26,082 nt of DNA, taken from contig PAJD01000030.1 in the NCBI GenBank assembly GCA_002705605.1, positions 23,760 through 49,841 of the forward strand. Direction: 5' to 3'. The notes beneath the pieces are model-generated. The model was given only the letters and a program-made list of their open reading frames with translations, had not been told where the DNA came from and ran no database searches. Source of the stretch: Fidelibacterota bacterium (GTDB taxonomy: Bacteria > Fidelibacterota > Marinisomatia > SCGC-AAA003-L08 > D37C17). Both the position numbers and the translations under genes were made by a program. Position 1 is the first letter of the stretch. Each line of letters begins with the position of its first letter. This document shows positions 23,868-26,082 of this stretch, piece after piece.

Positions 23868-24869
23868 TTAGATGAATTTATTTAAAAGATTAACTAAATC
23901 TACAACTCTATTTGAATATCCCCATTCATTATCATACCAGTTTAGCACTCTTAAATATTTACCATTAATTATATTTGTACCAGATGGATCATAGATTGAT
24001 GACTTTGAATTGCCTATGATGTCTGTTGATACGATTGGATATTTAGAATATTCTAAAATATTTTTTAATCTATCTGTTTTAGAAGCAGCTAGAACAATAC
24101 TATTAAACTCATCCACAGTAGTATCTTTTTCAAGTTCAACAAACAAATCTACTGCAGAACCATCAGACACTGGAACTCTAGATGCAATTCCATCTAATTT
24201 TCCATTTAATTCTGGCAATACTTTACCAACAGCCCTAGCAGCACCTGTTGATGTAGGTATAATGTTTTCTGCAGCTGCTCTAGAACGTCTCAAATCTTTG
24301 TGTGAAACATCTGCTAGCCTCTGATCATTAGTATATGCATGGATTGTATTAATCACACCTTTTACTATACCAAAATTTTCATGAATAATCTTTGCCATTG
24401 GCGCTAAGCAATTTGTTGTACAACTAGCATTAGAAATTATATTATGACTTGAATTAATATCCTGTTCATTAACTCCAAGAACTACCGTATAATCTATTTC
24501 ATCTTTTGCAGGAACAGTCAATATTACTTTCTTTGCTCCGGCATTGAGATGCATATTTATTTGTTCTTTACTTCTAAATATTCCAGTCGCTTCAATCACA
24601 AGATCAACATTATTTTCACTCCAAGGCAGATTATTAGGATTAGGTTCACTTATTATTTGAACCTTCTGATTAGGAGTAAATAATATTTTATTTTTGATCT
24701 CAACGTCACCGTCAAAATTACCCATAACTGTATCATACTTTAATAAATATGCAATACTTTCGACATCACTTAAATCATTAATAGCGACAATTTTATGATC
24801 AGTTCTTGATGTGATAATTCTATAAATAGACCTTCCAATTCTTCCAAAACCGTTTATAGCAATATTCAT
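23868..24869 (-). CDS. gap: Glyceraldehyde-3-phosphate dehydrogenase, type I
   Basis: A 333-aa cytosolic glycolytic enzyme that oxidises glyceraldehyde-3-phosphate with NAD and phosphate. All key parts are intact: nucleotide-binding GFGRIGR (7-13), the Asp in AINDLSD that favours NAD, catalytic Cys150 in SNASCTTNC, His177 in TIHAYTNDQ, the phosphate-site run IIPTSTGAARAVGKVLPEL, Arg231 in ASRVPV and the end WYDNEWGYSNRVVDLV. Its ATG overlaps the TAA of the upstream paralogue (TAATG), so the two are made together. The plus-strand ORF at 24010 is a shadow. Confidence 0.97.
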   Translation of the reverse strand: MNIAINGFGRIGRSIYRIITSRTDHKIVAINDLSDVESIAYLLKYDTVMGNFDGDVEIKNKILFTPNQKVQIISEPNPNNLPWSENNVDLVIEATGIFRSKEQINMHLNAGAKKVILTVPAKDEIDYTVVLGVNEQDINSSHNIISNASCTTNCLAPMAKIIHENFGIVKGVINTIHAYTNDQRLADVSHKDLRRSRAAAENIIPTSTGAARAVGKVLPELNGKLDGIASRVPVSDGSAVDLFVELEKDTTVDEFNSIVLAASKTDRLKNILEYSKYPIVSTDIIGNSKSSIYDPSGTNIINGKYLRVLNWYDNEWGYSNRVVDLVNLLNKFI

Positions 24870-25873
24870 TATTTTAATCCCTCGTATAATGAAATAACAT
24901 CCAGCACCCTACTTGCATGGTTATAACCATTATCATACCACGCTAATGTTTTAACCATATTATTTCCAACCTTTAAAGTTCCTAATCTATCAAACACCAC
25001 AGATTCTTTCATGCCAATAACATCTGAAGAAACTATTGGATCTGATATTATTCTAATAAAATCAGGAAACTTTAATGCTAATTTATCTATAGCTAAATTA
25101 ATTTGCTCTTCATCTTCAAAATTATTTTTAAAAACTGTTGTCATATCTAGCAAGGAACCAAATTGGACGGGGACATTCAACGCAGTTGAGAAAATTTTAT
25201 TTTTATATTCTGGTAATATTTTTTCTATCCACTCAGAAGAGAAATTAAAGTTTGGAATTATATTCTTTGCAGCAGAACGACTTCTTTTCAAATCATTATT
25301 TGCAATATCCAAAAGAGGTTGATCACTAGTATAAGAATGAATTGTTGTAAGAGAACAACACTCAATCTCACTGAATTCATTTAATGCTTTTAACATTAAA
25401 CCAAAGGCATTTGTTGTTGAAGAACCAGCTGAAATAATTTGATCACTATCTTTAATATTTAATTCATTTAAACCTGGAATTATCAAATTATCTAAATCAT
25501 TATTTGGTAAAGATGCTAAAACAACTTTACTAGCACCAGATTGAATATGCTTACTTAAAACTGACCTATCCAGAAATTTCCCAGTTGCATCTATAACCCA
25601 TTCAACATCATGGTCTCCCCAATTTACATCTCCTGGAGAAACACCATTTACAAATTTTGTTTTTTCACCATTATAAATAAAAGAATTATTTTCAATGCCT
25701 ACACCAATTTTTTTATTTCTAAGATTATTATTTAATAGATAATTCAAAGAATTGATATCACCAATATCACTTATAACTTTAACTTGAAATAGATTGGAAT
25801 TTAAAGTATTTTCATAAAGGTATCTCCCTATATGACCAAAACCCATTATTCCTATATTAATTTTATCTGACAT
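24869..25873 (-). CDS. GAPDH paralogue lacking the catalytic cysteine (probable pseudoenzyme or new activity)
   Basis: A 334-aa protein of the GAPDH fold that aligns along its whole length with the neighbouring gap product. The NAD part is kept (GFGHIGR, ISDIGDINS), as are His179 in TIHSYTSDQ, the KRSRSAAKNIIP run and the end WYDNGYNHASRVLDV. But the catalytic motif NASCTTNC reads AGSSTTNA, with Ser152 in place of Cys. The phosphate-site run becomes NFNFSSEWIEKILPEY, and the substrate Arg becomes Asn233. It therefore should not form the usual thioester. It may be a regulatory or structural subunit of mixed tetramers, or act on another aldehyde. The frame is intact and the gene is translationally coupled to gap. 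Confidence 0.88.
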   Translation of the reverse strand: MSDKINIGIMGFGHIGRYLYENTLNSNLFQVKVISDIGDINSLNYLLNNNLRNKKIGVGIENNSFIYNGEKTKFVNGVSPGDVNWGDHDVEWVIDATGKFLDRSVLSKHIQSGASKVVLASLPNNDLDNLIIPGLNELNIKDSDQIISAGSSTTNAFGLMLKALNEFSEIECCSLTTIHSYTSDQPLLDIANNDLKRSRSAAKNIIPNFNFSSEWIEKILPEYKNKIFSTALNVPVQFGSLLDMTTVFKNNFEDEEQINLAIDKLALKFPDFIRIISDPIVSSDVIGMKESVVFDRLGTLKVGNNMVKTLAWYDNGYNHASRVLDVISLYEGLK

Positions 25874-25927
25874 AGATTATAATTTAAGAATATATAGACA
25901 CAAGGAAAGAGTATTATTTAATAATAA

Positions 25928-26082
25928 TTAATCTATAATAATACTAACAAGTTGAACAACATCTATGATATTAATAATACCATCACCATTTAAATCTGCA
26001 AACATATAATCACAAGAACCATCATCAATATTAGCCTCTTGACTAAAATTATTTGCTTCTTCATAAGTACAACCAAAATTTA
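25928..26082 (-). CDS. C-terminal end of another dockerin-tagged protein (5' part outside window)
   Basis: The last 51 codons plus two bases are visible, ending at TAA 25928-25930. They read NFGCTYEEANNFSQEAN, then IDDGSCDY, then one dockerin loop (ADLNGDGIINIIDVV) and LVSIIID. The GC-x-x-x-x-A-x-N ... DDGSC pattern is a short Cys-flanked repeat common in large secreted proteins of marine Bacteroidetes-like bacteria. Only one calcium loop is present before the stop, unlike the two-loop tails of the other proteins; the module here is different or halved. Function of the missing part is unknown. Confidence 0.8.
   Translation of the reverse strand, partial: NFGCTYEEANNFSQEANIDDGSCDYMFADLNGDGIINIIDVVQLVSIIID

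Noticed and set aside
24010..25322. Plus-strand ORFs inside the GAPDH genes
   Set aside because: Shadows of strongly conserved minus-strand GAPDH reading frames.
10988..26082. Cellulosome cluster
   Set aside because: Dockerin-like tails are present, but there is no cohesin, scaffoldin or glycoside hydrolase in the window.
1..26082. CRISPR array, insertion sequence, prophage or tRNA genes
   Set aside because: No regularly spaced repeats, transposase, integrase or cloverleaf-like sequence was seen on either strand; gaps are too short.

Overview
The window is about 70% A+T and densely coded, mostly on the minus strand, with short gaps, ATGA/TAATG stop-start overlaps and mostly weak Shine-Dalgarno signals. 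TGA acts as a normal stop in several genes, so the code is table 11. Eight predicted secreted proteins of unrelated catalytic type end in the same ~55-residue dockerin-like pair of calcium loops (GDxNxDxxxNxxD ... ADxNxDxxxNxxD). With the low GC, this suggests an uncultured marine heterotroph, most like Candidatus Marinimicrobia (SAR406). That placement is inference from style, not from a marker gene.

Layout. 1-1142: 5' part of an asparagine synthetase (minus). 1205-1882: a secreted thioredoxin-like protein with a dockerin tail, whose CxxC position is written TGA-GGT-GGA-TGA; I read it as a selenoprotein with a U-G-G-U redox motif, and a hairpin just downstream fits a bacterial SECIS. 1922-6891 (minus): an envelope ABC export cassette of beta-barrel protein, LolD/MacB-like ATPase, two FtsX-type permeases and a LolA-like periplasmic protein. 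6905-8942: an isoprenylcysteine methyltransferase-like membrane protein and a secreted M20 peptidase. 9012-9758 (plus): a TauE/SafE exporter. 9762-15504 (minus): a tightly packed run of a thyroglobulin/LRR/dockerin protein, a 73-aa putative membrane protein, a CapA-like dockerin protein, an esterase-dockerin and a fatty-acid hydroxylase. 15603-17085: cold-shock protein with terminator, a 43-aa zinc-ribbon microprotein, and a DUF523-DUF1722 protein (plus).

17086-18252: a secreted hydrolase of the cutinase/PETase type with a dockerin tail. 18344-20007: lipocalin, ferritin-like protein and, on plus, a 3-methyladenine DNA glycosylase. 20017-23806: a cysteine-rich repeat/dockerin protein, a TPR-LuxR regulator and a secreted endonuclease/phosphatase-dockerin protein. 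23868-25873: two overlapping GAPDH genes, one canonical and one without the catalytic cysteine. 25928 to the end: the tail of another dockerin protein.

The genes suggest a cell that puts many hydrolases and binding proteins on or outside its outer membrane (esterase, polyesterase-like enzyme, nuclease, peptidase), tags many of them with one C-terminal module, and has envelope transport to serve that surface. The strongest unusual signals are the double-Sec protein, the dockerin-tagged PETase-like enzyme, the Cys-less GAPDH partner and the small proteins at 14285 and 15947. No tRNA, rRNA, insertion sequence, CRISPR array or non-coding stretch over 300 bases was seen.
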